Below, in pieces: positions 1 to 8,352 of a stretch of DNA of 19,497 bases. The translations under genes and the position numbers were made by a program. Position 1 is the first letter of the stretch, and each line of letters starts with the position of its first letter. Under the pieces are notes generated by a model. The model was not told the origin of the DNA and searched no databases. It saw only the letters and a program-made list of their open reading frames with translations. Origin of the DNA: JBDIAR01 sp039812545 (lineage in GTDB: Bacteria > Actinomycetota > Actinomycetes > Actinomycetales > Dermatophilaceae); NCBI GenBank assembly GCA_039812545.1, contig JBDIAR010000046.1:1-19497 (forward strand). The letters are read 5' to 3'.

Positions 1-18
1 CGGATGCCCGTCGCCGGC

Positions 19-2349
19 TCAGGCGTCCGGGGCGGGGTCCTGCGGGCCGGCCCGGTGCGCCTTCGTCCCGGTCACCCGACGCACTTCGAACACCCCGTCG
101 AGCCGACGGACCGCCGCGATCACGTGGTCGAGGTGGGTGGGGTCGGCCATCTCGAAGGTGAAGCGCCCCGTGGCGACCTTGTCCCGGCCGGTCTGCATCG
201 CCACCGACAAGATGTTGAGCCGCTGGTCGGACAGGACCCGGGTGATATCGGACAGCAGTCGTTGCCGGTCCAGCGCCTCGATCTCCAACTGCACGAGGAA
301 CACACTGGCCGCCGTCGGCGCCCACTCGACCGGGACGACCCGATCGGGTTGTGCCATCAGGGTTTCGACGTTGACGCAGTCATTGCGATGCACGGAGACC
401 CCGGCCCCGCGGGTGACGAAGCCCATGATCGAATCCCCCGGCACCGGCGTACAGCACTTGGCCAGCTTGACCCACACGTCACTCGCGCCGACGACCACGA
501 CTCCGGGGTCGACGTGTCGACGCGCCGGCGACCGCTTGGGCGTGGTCGCCTCGGCGATGTCGTCGGTGGCCGCCTCGACGCCACCGGCCGTGGTCACCAG
601 GCGGTGCACGACGTGCTGGGCGGACACGTGGTTCTCGCCGATCGCGGCATACAGGGCATCGATGTCGGGATGGCGCAACTCGCTGGCCACGGCGGTCAGC
701 GACTCGACCGACATCAGCCGCTGCAGCGGCAGCCCCTGTTTGCGCAGAACCTTGGCGAGCGCGTCGCGGCCCTGTTCGATGGCCTCTTCGCGCCGCGACT
801 TGGAGAACCACTGGCGGATCTTGTTGCGGGCCCGGGCGGTCTTGACGAAGTTCAGCCAGTCCCGGGACGGCCCGGCGGTCTCCGACTTGGACGTCAGCAC
901 CTCGACGACGTCGCCGTTCTCCAGGGCCGATTCCAGCGGGACGAGGCGGCCGTTGACCCGGGCGCCGATACAGCGGTGCCCCACCTCGGTGTGCACGGCA
1001 TACGCGAAATCGACGGGGGTCGCCCCCGCGGTCAATGCGACGACGGACCCCTTCGGGGTGAAGACGTAGACCTCCTGGGCGTTGATCTCGAAGCGCAGCG
1101 AATCGAGGAACTCCCCCGGATCATCGGTCTCCCGCTGCCACTCCAGGAGTTGGCGCAGCCAGGCCATGTCCGAGATCGTCCCGGAGTCGGCGGAACCGCC
1201 GGTTCCGCCGGTGCCGCCCTTGGTCGCCGGTCCCTCCTTGTACTTCCAGTGGGCGGCGACGCCGTACTCGGCCCGTCGGTGCATGGTGTGCGTGCGGATC
1301 TGGATCTCGACCGGTTTGCCCTCGGGCCCGATGACCGTGGTGTGCAGCGACTGGTACATGTTGAACTTCGGCATCGCGATGTAGTCCTTGAACCGCCCGG
1401 GCACCGGATTCCAGCGGGCGTGCATCGCGCCGAGGGCGGCGTAACAATCACGGACGGTTTCGACCAGGACCCGGATCGCGATGAGGTCGTAGATGTCCTC
1501 GAAGTCGCGGCCGCGCACGATCATCTTCTGGTACACGGAGTAGTAGTGCTTGGGGCGCCCGGTCACCGTGGCCTTGATCCGCGCGTTGGTCAGATCCTCC
1601 CCGACGATGGCCCGCACCCGGGCCAGGTACTCGTCGCGGGCCGGGGCGCGTTCGGCGACGAGGCGCACGATCTCGTCGTACACCTTCGGGTAGAGGGTGG
1701 CGAAGGACAGATCCTCCAGCTCCCACTTGATGGTGTTCATCCCGAGCCGGTGGGCCAACGGCGCGTAGATCTCCAGCGTCTCATTGGCATTGCGGATCGC
1801 CGACTCGCGCCGCACGTACTTCCAGGTGCGGGCGTTGTGCAGCCGATCGGCCAACTTGATGACCAGGACCCGGATGTCGCGGGACATGCCGACGATCATC
1901 TTGCGCACGGTCTCGGCCTTGGCGGCCTCCCCGTAGGTGACCTTGTCGAGTTTGGTCACCGCGTCGACGAGCGTCGCGATCTCCTCGCCGAAGTCGCGGC
2001 GCATCTGGTCCAGGGTGTACGGGGTGTCCTCGACGGTGTCGTGCAGCAGGGCCGCGGCCAGGACATGCGGTGGCATCCCGAGTTCGGCGAGAATGCTGGC
2101 GACCGCGAGCGGATGGGTGATGTATGCGTCCCCCGAGCTGCGGGTCTGGCCGGCGTGCGCACGCTCGGCGGTGGCATACGCCCGCTCGATGATCCCCAGG
2201 TCGGCCCGCGGATGCGACGACCGGACGGCGGTGAGGAGCGGTTCGAGGGCGGGGTCCCCGACGGGTCGGGCGCCGCCGAATCGCGCCCAGGCCGCACGCA
2301 TCCGGGAGGGCGACTGCCCTGCGGAGTCGGTGCGAACCTCCTCGCTCAT
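19..2349 (-). CDS. rel: Bifunctional (p)ppGpp synthetase/hydrolase Rel (RSH family)
   Basis: This 776-residue protein is a full-length RSH enzyme that makes and degrades the stringent-response alarmone (p)ppGpp in the cytoplasm, in contact with the ribosome. In order it shows an HD hydrolase domain with the HDTVEDT motif at residues 103-109, a synthetase domain with KATVTGRPKHYYSVYQKM near 259-276, and RFKD at 319-322. The RXKD form is typical of bifunctional Rel rather than synthetase-only RelA. A TGS domain (about 425-487), a CC pair at 632-633 followed by H654 and C658, and a C-terminal ACT domain (about 683-760) complete it. A Gly/Thr-rich linker (about 377-390) separates synthetase and TGS. 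The ATG at 2349 lies 6 nt after a TAGAAT -10 element, suggesting a leaderless start. It follows apt by 34 bp, as in mycobacteria. Confidence 0.97.
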   Translation of the reverse strand: MSEEVRTDSAGQSPSRMRAAWARFGGARPVGDPALEPLLTAVRSSHPRADLGIIERAYATAERAHAGQTRSSGDAYITHPLAVASILAELGMPPHVLAAALLHDTVEDTPYTLDQMRRDFGEEIATLVDAVTKLDKVTYGEAAKAETVRKMIVGMSRDIRVLVIKLADRLHNARTWKYVRRESAIRNANETLEIYAPLAHRLGMNTIKWELEDLSFATLYPKVYDEIVRLVAERAPARDEYLARVRAIVGEDLTNARIKATVTGRPKHYYSVYQKMIVRGRDFEDIYDLIAIRVLVETVRDCYAALGAMHARWNPVPGRFKDYIAMPKFNMYQSLHTTVIGPEGKPVEIQIRTHTMHRRAEYGVAAHWKYKEGPATKGGTGGTGGSADSGTISDMAWLRQLLEWQRETDDPGEFLDSLRFEINAQEVYVFTPKGSVVALTAGATPVDFAYAVHTEVGHRCIGARVNGRLVPLESALENGDVVEVLTSKSETAGPSRDWLNFVKTARARNKIRQWFSKSRREEAIEQGRDALAKVLRKQGLPLQRLMSVESLTAVASELRHPDIDALYAAIGENHVSAQHVVHRLVTTAGGVEAATDDIAEATTPKRSPARRHVDPGVVVVGASDVWVKLAKCCTPVPGDSIMGFVTRGAGVSVHRNDCVNVETLMAQPDRVVPVEWAPTAASVFLVQLEIEALDRQRLLSDITRVLSDQRLNILSVAMQTGRDKVATGRFTFEMADPTHLDHVIAAVRRLDGVFEVRRVTGTKAHRAGPQDPAPDA

Positions 2350-2355
2350 GTCGAG

Positions 2356-2361
2356 ATTCTA
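2356..2361 (-). promoter_or_regulatory. -10 element (TAGAAT) of a likely leaderless rel promoter
   Basis: On the minus strand TAGAAT is followed by exactly six bases (CTCGAC) and then the rel ATG. Transcription from such an element would start at or next to the A of ATG, giving a leaderless mRNA, a common arrangement in actinobacteria. No Shine-Dalgarno sequence precedes the ATG, which fits. I see no convincing -35 hexamer. Rel could therefore be expressed apart from the upstream apt. Confidence 0.5.
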
Positions 2362-2383
2362 CGCACCGGCAGGTGCGCCGGGT

Positions 2384-2926
2384 TCAGGTCGCCAAGATGG
2401 TGTGCACCCGGTATGCCGTCAGCCGGTCCCTGCCGTGGAGGAAACCCAGCTCCAGGACGGCCTCGAAGGCGACGACGGTGGCGCCGGCCCGCTCGACGAG
2501 TTGGCAGGCGGCCAGGGCGGTGCCGCCGGTGGCGAGCACGTCGTCGAGGACGACGACCCGCTGGACCCGGTGGAAGGCGTCGGCGTGGACCTCGATCTCG
2601 GCCGACCCGTACTCCAGGTCGTAGCTCTCCGCCACGGTGTCCCCGGGCAGCTTGCCGGCCTTGCGGACCGGCACGAACCCGACCCCGAGTTGGTATGCCA
2701 CGGCCGCGCCGAACACGAAGCCGCGCGCCTCGATGCCCACGACGGCGTCGACGCGACCGGCATACCGGGAAGCGATGTCGAGCACCACGGCACGAAAGGC
2801 GGCCGGGTCGGCGAAGAGCGGGGTGAAGTCCTTGAAGACGACGCCCTTCTTCGGGAAGTCGGGGATGTCGCGCAGGTGGGTTTGGACCACCTGCGCCGCA
2901 GACGGGGTGGCCTGGGCGTCGGTCAT
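2384..2926 (-). CDS. apt: Adenine phosphoribosyltransferase
   Basis: The 180-residue protein is a normal-length APRT, which converts adenine and PRPP to AMP and pyrophosphate in purine salvage. The N-terminal DIPDFPKKGVVFKDFTPL block (residues 20-37), GIEARGFVFG (64-73), VRKAGKLPG (87-95) and the PRPP-binding VVVLDDVLATGGTA loop (124-137) are all present. The ATG at 2926 is preceded by GAGGAG about 10 bases upstream. The gene sits 26 bp after secF and 34 bp before rel, so it may be read with the Sec genes. The order secD-secF-apt-rel is conserved in actinobacteria and puts purine salvage beside (p)ppGpp metabolism. Confidence 0.96.
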   Translation of the reverse strand: MTDAQATPSAAQVVQTHLRDIPDFPKKGVVFKDFTPLFADPAAFRAVVLDIASRYAGRVDAVVGIEARGFVFGAAVAYQLGVGFVPVRKAGKLPGDTVAESYDLEYGSAEIEVHADAFHRVQRVVVLDDVLATGGTALAACQLVERAGATVVAFEAVLELGFLHGRDRLTAYRVHTILAT

Positions 2927-2952
2927 GGGACGGGCGCTCCTCGATTCAACGG

Positions 2953-4125
2953 TCAGCGTTTGGATTTCGGCGCGCGTTTGGGCTGGTTGCGGGGTCCGGA
3001 GTTCTGGGCGTACTTGTGCACCGGGCGCGCGGCGAGCCGGGCCAGGACCGCCTCGTCGGCCCGATCCAGGACGTCGCCGTCACCGTCGGTGTCCGTGGCC
3101 GCGGCGCGGGCGGTGGCCACGTCGATCTCCCGCTGACGGGCCTGGGCCCGTTCGGCCTGCTTGGCCAGCGCCTTGACCTCCGGTTCGGACCGGCGGAAGT
3201 CGACGTAGAGCGGGGGCGCGATGAAGATCGAGGAATACGCGCCGGCCGAGATGCCGATGAACAGCGCCAGGCTGAGGTCGACCAACGTGCCGGGACCCAG
3301 CAGCGCACCGGCGATGACCAGCACCGCGACGATCGGCAGCAGGGCCACGACCGTGGTGTTGATCGAGCGGACCAGGGTCTGGTTGACGGCCAGGTTCGTC
3401 GCGGATGCGAACGAGCGACGCCGCGAACCGAGGGCTTCGGCGGTGTTCTCCCGCACCTTGTCGAACACCACGACGGTGTCGTACAGCGAGTAGCCGAGGA
3501 TCGTTAGGAAGCCGATCATCGAGGCCGGCGTGATCTGCAGTCCGGTGAGCGCGTAGATCCCGACCGTGATGATCAGGTCGTGGATCAACGCGATCAGGCC
3601 GGCCAAGGCCATCTTCCAGGTGCGGAAGTAGACCGCCATCACCAGGGCCACGAGGATCAGGAAGATGATCAGGGCGCGCATCGCCTCCGCGGTTACCGAC
3701 TCGCCCCAACTGGCGTCGATGAACGAGGAGGAGACTTGGGTCTCCGGCACCCCGAAGGCCTTGGCGAGGGCCGCGGTGGCCGCCTCGTTCTTGGCGCCCG
3801 CGGCCTCGGTCTGCACCCGGATCGTCTTGTTGCCGGTGGTCGCGTCGGTGATGACGCTGGAGTTGGGCGAGCCGGGTATGCCTGCGCCCGCGACCGCATC
3901 GCGCGCCTTGCTCTCGTAGCCCTCCGAACTGCTCACCCCGGAGACGCGGTACTCCGAGCCACCCTTGAACTCGATGCCGAAGTTGAGGTGGCGCACGAAG
4001 ATGCCGGTGAAGGCCAGGACGATGAAGAACCCGGACAGGGCATACCAGAGCTTTTGCTTGCCGATGAAGTCGATCGAGCGCTTGCCGGTGTACAGGTCGT
4101 TGCCGAACTTGGCGAAGTTGATCAC
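2953..4125 (-). CDS. secF: Protein translocase accessory subunit SecF
   Basis: The 390-residue membrane protein pairs with SecD to form the RND-like SecDF complex, which uses the proton gradient to pull exported proteins through SecYEG. A first membrane segment (about residues 28-45) precedes LNFGIEFKGG. An extracytoplasmic domain follows, then five further hydrophobic segments containing GYSLYDTVVVFDKVREN and AVNQTLVRSINTTVV, the hallmark SecF blocks. The C-terminal tail is charged and ends KRAPKSKR. The open frame reaches back to 4275, but the GTG at 4125 is chosen because it overlaps the secD stop (GTGA), has GGAAGGAG 7 bases upstream, and starts directly at the conserved N terminus (INFAKFGNDLYTG). 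Confidence 0.96.
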   Translation of the reverse strand: MINFAKFGNDLYTGKRSIDFIGKQKLWYALSGFFIVLAFTGIFVRHLNFGIEFKGGSEYRVSGVSSSEGYESKARDAVAGAGIPGSPNSSVITDATTGNKTIRVQTEAAGAKNEAATAALAKAFGVPETQVSSSFIDASWGESVTAEAMRALIIFLILVALVMAVYFRTWKMALAGLIALIHDLIITVGIYALTGLQITPASMIGFLTILGYSLYDTVVVFDKVRENTAEALGSRRRSFASATNLAVNQTLVRSINTTVVALLPIVAVLVIAGALLGPGTLVDLSLALFIGISAGAYSSIFIAPPLYVDFRRSEPEVKALAKQAERAQARQREIDVATARAAATDTDGDGDVLDRADEAVLARLAARPVHKYAQNSGPRNQPKRAPKSKR

Positions 4126-6110
4126 AGCACGGCTCCTTCCGCGTCGGCGCCCGGATAGTTGCTCTTCCGCCGCGGTTCCGGCTCGGGTTCGGGTTCGGGC
4201 ATGACGAACCGGCCGCGACCGGCATACCGGAACTTGGCATCGGCACCGAGCCGCTCCGGGTCCAGCCCCGACCATCGGTGTCCCCCGCCGAAGAACTTGG
4301 TGTGGGCGAGCATCGAGACCACGGGGTGGGTGAACAAGATGACCACGACGAGGTCGATGATCGTCGTCAGACCGAGCGTGAAGGCGAAGCCGCGGACCTT
4401 GTCGGAGGCGAGCAGGTACAGGACGGCGGCGGCGAGGAAGTTGACGAAGTCGGCGGCGATGATCGTGCGCCGGGCGCGCTTCCAGCCCGTCTCGACGGCC
4501 GCGACCAGGCTGCGCCCGTCGCGCACCTCGTCGCGGATGCGTTCGAAGTAGACGATGAACGAGTCCGCCGTGACACCGATGGCCACGATGAGTCCGGTCA
4601 CGCCGGCCATGGTGAGGCGGTAGTTCGTGGCGAAGCCCAGCAAAGTGACCGCCAGATAGGTCAAGATCGCGGCCACCGCCAAGGAGGCGACGGTGACGAA
4701 CCCGAGGGCTCGGTACTGGAACAACGAGTACACGATGACCAGCAGGAAGCCGACCAGGCCGGCGAGCAGGCCGATCCGCAGCTGTTCCCCGCCGAGGGTG
4801 GGGGTGATCGAGTCCTGACTCTTGAGGGTGAACGACATCGGGAGGGCGCCGAACTTCAGTTGTTGGGCCAGGGCCTTCCCGCTGTCGAGGGTGAAGCTGC
4901 CGGTGATGCTGGCCTGGCCGTTGGGGATCAGGGCGTTCATCGTCGGGGCCGAGATGACGTACTTGTCCAAGACGATGCCGAACTGGTTGCGGACGTCGCG
5001 CGTGGTCGCCGCGGTGGTGGCGTCTGCGCCACCGAAGGACAGCAGCCGCTTGCTCACGGCCGCGAACGCGGTGGCGCCCTCGCTGTTGAGCTTGAGGTTG
5101 ACCTCGACCTCGCTGGTCGGCTGCCCGTTGGGACCGGGCTTGAAACCGCTGGTGGCGTCGGCGATGTCCTTACCGAACACCTCGACGGGGCCCAGGATGT
5201 ACTTGACCCCGCCGTCGTCGCTGCAGGTGACGAAGGGCTTGGTGGGGTCGTCGACGAGGGCGTCCACCGCCCCCTTCTTGCTGCAATCCAAGGCGTTGTA
5301 TGCCTTGATGACGGCGGGCGTGACCCAGTTGACGTCGCTGCCGTTGGTCGGTGCGGCGCTGCTGGTGGGGGTGGGCACCATGCCGGCCAGCAGGGGGGTT
5401 CCGGGGGTCCACTGCTGGCCCTGGACCTCGATTGTGGAGGCCACCGGGGCCGGGGTGGCCGGTTTGGCGGTGGTCGTGGGTTTCGCGGTCGGTTTCGCCG
5501 TGGCGGCCGGTGCGGGCGGGGCGGTCGTGGCCGCGGCGAGACCCTGCGGAACTGGCGCGTTCGCCGCCGTCTTGGAGGTGGCCGCGGGGGTGGTGCCCGG
5601 GGCTTTCGTGGTGGCGGCGGGTTTGGTCGTGGCGCTCGGGGCCGTGGTCGTGGCGGGAGTGCCGGTGGCGGTGGGCGAGACGGTCAACGGGACGCCGCTG
5701 CCGACGGCCAGAACCGCCCGGAAGCTCAGCTGGGTCGGTTTGCTGACCGCGTCGAGCTGTTCCTTGGTCGGCTGGCCCGGGATCGAGATGACCACGTTCC
5801 GACCGCCCAGGGTCGTGATCTCCGTTTCGGCGACGCCGTTGGCGTCGATGCGCTGGCGGATGATGTTGACGGCCTGCTCCAACTGGCCCTCGTTGACCTG
5901 GGCGTCGCCCTGCAGGACGGGGGTGAGCACCATTTCGGTGCCCCCCTCGAGGTCGAGGCCGAGCTTGGGCGTCAGCAGCGCCTTGCCGGGGCCGGTGTCG
6001 TCCCGGGTGATGTAGTGGGCGATGCCCATGAAGCCGGCCATCGCCAGGATGATGGTGATCAGAGCGACCAGGGACCGCCTGGCGTCCCGGGTGCGGGGGT
6101 TGAGTGCCAT
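4122..6110 (-). CDS. secD: Protein translocase accessory subunit SecD with long Ala/Thr/Pro-rich insert
   Basis: This 662-residue SecD has an N-terminal membrane segment (about 12-32), LGLDLEGG at 50-57, and the family block FGIVLDKYVISAPTMNALI (377-395). The C-terminal membrane domain (about 444-600) contains MAGVTGLIVAIGVTADSFIVYFERIRDE, trimmed here to its key parts GVTADSFIVYFERI. With SecF it drives late steps of protein export. Unusual features are an 82-residue Ala/Thr/Pro/Lys-rich low-complexity segment (about 145-226) inserted in the first extracytoplasmic domain, a cysteine pair there (C276, C296) that could form a disulfide, and an EP-repeat (639-646) in the cytoplasmic tail. The start ATG lies 6 bp after the yajC stop. 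The ribosome binding site is weak. Confidence 0.96.
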   Translation of the reverse strand: MALNPRTRDARRSLVALITIILAMAGFMGIAHYITRDDTGPGKALLTPKLGLDLEGGTEMVLTPVLQGDAQVNEGQLEQAVNIIRQRIDANGVAETEITTLGGRNVVISIPGQPTKEQLDAVSKPTQLSFRAVLAVGSGVPLTVSPTATGTPATTTAPSATTKPAATTKAPGTTPAATSKTAANAPVPQGLAAATTAPPAPAATAKPTAKPTTTAKPATPAPVASTIEVQGQQWTPGTPLLAGMVPTPTSSAAPTNGSDVNWVTPAVIKAYNALDCSKKGAVDALVDDPTKPFVTCSDDGGVKYILGPVEVFGKDIADATSGFKPGPNGQPTSEVEVNLKLNSEGATAFAAVSKRLLSFGGADATTAATTRDVRNQFGIVLDKYVISAPTMNALIPNGQASITGSFTLDSGKALAQQLKFGALPMSFTLKSQDSITPTLGGEQLRIGLLAGLVGFLLVIVYSLFQYRALGFVTVASLAVAAILTYLAVTLLGFATNYRLTMAGVTGLIVAIGVTADSFIVYFERIRDEVRDGRSLVAAVETGWKRARRTIIAADFVNFLAAAVLYLLASDKVRGFAFTLGLTTIIDLVVVILFTHPVVSMLAHTKFFGGGHRWSGLDPERLGADAKFRYAGRGRFVMPEPEPEPEPRRKSNYPGADAEGAVL
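4133..4140 (-). promoter_or_regulatory. Strong ribosome binding site setting the secF start
   Basis: GGAAGGAG on the minus strand lies within the last codons of secD, 7 bases before the secF GTG at 4125. It is the strongest Shine-Dalgarno sequence I noticed in the window. With the GTGA stop/start overlap, it indicates coupled translation of SecD and SecF, which work as one complex. Confidence 0.7.
5433..5678 (-). repeat. Low-complexity Ala/Thr/Pro/Lys-coding tract inside secD
   Basis: This stretch encodes residues about 145-226 of SecD. It is built almost only from Ala, Thr, Pro, Lys and Ser, with short imperfect units such as TTKPAATTK and AKPTAKPTTTAKPATP. It looks like a flexible extracytoplasmic linker. 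Similar but differently sized inserts are known in actinobacterial SecD proteins. On the plus strand it yields misleading Gly/Val-rich open frames. Confidence 0.8.
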
Positions 6111-6116
6111 GGTCGA

Positions 6117-6458
6117 CTAGCCCAGGTCGCCGTGGGGCGTCGAGCCCGGGTTCGTCGCCAGGCCGGGAGCGGCCTTGCCGGCCAGCGCCGCCCGGGCGAA
6201 CTTCAGCCGTACGCCGGGACTCACCTCCAAGACGGCGGTCACGTCGTCCAAGACGACGATCCGGCCGTACAGCCCCGAGGTGGTCATCACGTCGTCACCC
6301 AGGACAAGTGCGCGGTTCATCGCCTGGGCCGCCTTGGCCCGCCGGCGTTGTCCGAAGACCATCAGCAGCAACGGCACCATGACGATCAGCAGGAAGATGA
6401 GCGACCCGAAGGAGCCCGTCGTGGACGACGATCCGGTGGACGTGTCGAGGGGGAACAT
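6117..6458 (-). CDS. yajC: Preprotein translocase subunit YajC
   Basis: The 113-residue protein has a short Ser/Thr-rich N terminus, a single membrane helix (SLIFLLIVMVPLLLMVFG, about 19-36), then the RRRAKAAQAMNRALVLGDDVMTTSG block and a small cytoplasmic domain, the standard YajC layout. YajC associates with SecDF and YidC in the inner membrane. The frame is open back to 6530, but the ATG at 6458 is preferred: it gives the usual short N terminus, and AAGGA lies 11 bases upstream. It begins the yajC-secD-secF unit, ending 6 bp before secD. The 137 bp between ruvB and this gene probably hold its promoter. Confidence 0.93.
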   Translation of the reverse strand: MFPLDTSTGSSSTTGSFGSLIFLLIVMVPLLLMVFGQRRRAKAAQAMNRALVLGDDVMTTSGLYGRIVVLDDVTAVLEVSPGVRLKFARAALAGKAAPGLATNPGSTPHGDLG

Positions 6459-6545
6459 GTAGGCGGCGATCCTTACCAGTGGCTTCAGGACAGGGCACAG
6501 GGCCCGGGCACACGGCGGCGAGGGCGCCACCGCCGGCCCTCCGGG

Positions 6546-6551
6546 AGTCTA
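6546..6551 (-). promoter_or_regulatory. Candidate -10 element (TAGACT) for yajC-secDF
   Basis: TAGACT fits the TANNNT pattern of actinobacterial housekeeping promoters and lies in the 137 bp gap between ruvB and yajC. It would give a leader of about 80 bases. I see no clear -35 hexamer, so this is only a candidate. The rest of this gap shows nothing else I can name. Confidence 0.3.
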
Positions 6552-6595
6552 CGGGTAGCGTTCACCGATGCACGAATGAACCGCGGAATGGTCCG

Positions 6596-7744
6596 TCAGC
6601 TTCGAAATCCGGTGCCGTCCTCGAAGAGCGCGCCCTGGGCGGCGTCGACGGCGGGTCCGCCGCTCGGGAAAGCCGCCGCCGGACCGCCCCGAGGTGCCGG
6701 CAGCCCCAGATGCGTCCACGCCAGTGCGGTCGCCGCCCGGCCGCGCGGGGTGCGCACGATGAAACCCTCGCGGACCAGGAACGGCTCGGCGACCGTCTCC
6801 ACCGTGTCCGGTTCCTCACCGACGGCCACGGCCAGCGTGGACAGGCCCACCGGTCCGCCGGCGAAGCGTCGGCACAACGCCTCGAGAACCCCACGGTCCA
6901 ACCGATCCAGGCCCCGATCGTCGACGTCGAACAGGGCGAGCGCCTCCCGGGCCGCGGCCACGTCGACCACGTCCCGGCCGTGGATCTGAGCCCAGTCCCG
7001 AACCCGGCGCAGCAGCCGGTTCGCGATCCGCGGGGTGCCGCGAGAGCGCCCCGCGATCTCGGCGATCCCCTCCTCTTCGGCGGTGACCCCCAGCTGGCCG
7101 GCGGACCGACGCAGGATCGCCGCCAGATCCGCCGCACTGTAGAAGTCGAGGTGACCGGTGAAACCGAACCGGTCCCGGAGCGGGGCCGGCAGCAGCCCGG
7201 ACCTCGTCGTCGCGCCGACTACCGTGAAGACCGGCAGCTCCAGCGGGATCGCGGTCGCGCCGGGGCCCTTGCCGATGACGACGTCGACCCGGAAGTCCTC
7301 CATCGCGAGGTAGAGCATCTCCTCGGCGGCCCGCGCCATCCGGTGGATCTCGTCGAGGAAGAGCACCTCGCCCTCGGCCAGTGAGGACAAGATGGAGGCG
7401 AGGTCCCCGGCGTGCTGGATCGCGGGACCGCTCGTGATCCGGATGGGGGCACCCAACTCGTGGGCGACGATCATCGCCAGCGTCGTTTTTCCCAGCCCCG
7501 GCGGCCCGGAGAGCAGGACATGGTCCGGTGGCGTGCCGCGCAACTTCGCGGCCTGCAGCACCAAGGCCAGTTGTTCGCGCACCCGGGGCTGGCCGGCGAA
7601 GTCGTCCAGGCGCTTGGGGCGCAGCGCCGCTTCGAGCCGCCGATCGTCGTCCACGAGGGACGGGTCGACGATCCGAGCCGTCGCGTCGTAGCCGTCGGTG
7701 TCCTCGAAGGCTCCCGAGGGCGGCGCGGAATCGGGTGTCGTCAT
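6596..7744 (-). CDS. ruvB: Holliday junction branch migration helicase RuvB
   Basis: The 382-residue protein is the AAA+ motor that, with RuvA, drives branch migration of Holliday junctions in recombinational repair. It shows LRPKRLDDFAGQ (41-52), Walker A GPPGLGKT (80-87), Walker B LFLDEIH (128-134), sensor-1 GATTRSG (177-183) and the PLRDRFG arginine-finger block (188-194). A C-terminal winged-helix region ends in RTPRGRAATALAWTHLGL. It is longer than the usual 340-350 residues because of an acidic N-terminal extension of about 35 residues and a Pro/Gly/Ala-rich tail. The ATG at 7744 overlaps the ruvA stop (ATGA), indicating coupled translation. Confidence 0.97.
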   Translation of the reverse strand: MTTPDSAPPSGAFEDTDGYDATARIVDPSLVDDDRRLEAALRPKRLDDFAGQPRVREQLALVLQAAKLRGTPPDHVLLSGPPGLGKTTLAMIVAHELGAPIRITSGPAIQHAGDLASILSSLAEGEVLFLDEIHRMARAAEEMLYLAMEDFRVDVVIGKGPGATAIPLELPVFTVVGATTRSGLLPAPLRDRFGFTGHLDFYSAADLAAILRRSAGQLGVTAEEEGIAEIAGRSRGTPRIANRLLRRVRDWAQIHGRDVVDVAAAREALALFDVDDRGLDRLDRGVLEALCRRFAGGPVGLSTLAVAVGEEPDTVETVAEPFLVREGFIVRTPRGRAATALAWTHLGLPAPRGGPAAAFPSGGPAVDAAQGALFEDGTGFRS

Positions 7745-8352
7745 CGACCCAACTCCCGCAGCGCCGCCCGAAGCAGTTCCGCGACGCCGGCGCCCTGCGC
7801 GGCCAGGGGCTCGACGGCGCCGAGCGCCTCGTCGGCCTGCCGGGCCGTCCAGCCCAACCCGACGAGCGCCTCACGAACCTGGGTGCGCCACAACGGCTCT
7901 GCGGGCGAAGCGACGGAAGAGGTGGTGCCGACCGAACCGGCGGACAGCCCGACGCCGCCGATCTTGTCGCGCAACTCGACGACCAGGCGTTCCGCGGACC
8001 GCTTCCCGATGCCCGGAACCTTGACCAGGGTCACCAGGTCACCGGAGGAGATCGAGGCGCGGACCTGATCGGGGGTGAGCACGGACAGCATCGCCAGGGC
8101 CAGCCGCGGACCGATCCCGGAGACCGTCTGCACGGTCTCGAAAACCTCCTTCTCCGCCGCCTCGGCGAAGCCGTACAACGTCCACGACTCCTCACGCACC
8201 ACCAGGGACGTGGACAGCTGCACCGGCATACCGGGTCGGAATCCCGCCGCCGTCCCCGGGGTCGTGCGCACCAGCAGGCCCACTCCCCCGACCTCGACCA
8301 CGACGTGGTCCAGACCGACGGCACCGGCCGTCCCGGACAAGGTGACGATCAT
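7741..8352 (-). CDS. ruvA: Holliday junction DNA-binding protein RuvA
   Basis: The 203-residue protein binds four-way junctions as a tetramer and loads RuvB. It starts MIVTLSGTAGAVGLDHVVVE, the typical OB-fold N terminus. Two helix-hairpin-helix motifs follow (VSGIGPRLAL and VPGIGKRSAERLVVELRDK), and a flexible Ser/Thr linker leads to a C-terminal three-helix RuvB-binding domain (ALVGLGWTARQADEAL). The frame stays open upstream to 8715, but that part is ruvC read in another frame. The ATG at 8352 overlaps the ruvC stop as ATGA and matches the conserved N terminus. ruvC, ruvA and ruvB form one coupled operon. Confidence 0.97.
   Translation of the reverse strand: MIVTLSGTAGAVGLDHVVVEVGGVGLLVRTTPGTAAGFRPGMPVQLSTSLVVREESWTLYGFAEAAEKEVFETVQTVSGIGPRLALAMLSVLTPDQVRASISSGDLVTLVKVPGIGKRSAERLVVELRDKIGGVGLSAGSVGTTSSVASPAEPLWRTQVREALVGLGWTARQADEALGAVEPLAAQGAGVAELLRAALRELGR

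Noticed and set aside
4..2826. A 940-codon open frame on the plus strand opposite rel and apt
   Set aside because: High-GC codon bias leaves the complementary frame free of stops. The translation is Arg/Gly/His/Asp-rich with no recognisable domain, while the minus strand carries two textbook proteins.
4278..6989. A 903-codon plus-strand frame with Gly/Arg-rich repeats over secD, yajC and ruvB
   Set aside because: The Gly-rich repeats are the complement of the SecD Ala/Thr/Pro tract. The frame crosses three well-supported minus-strand genes.
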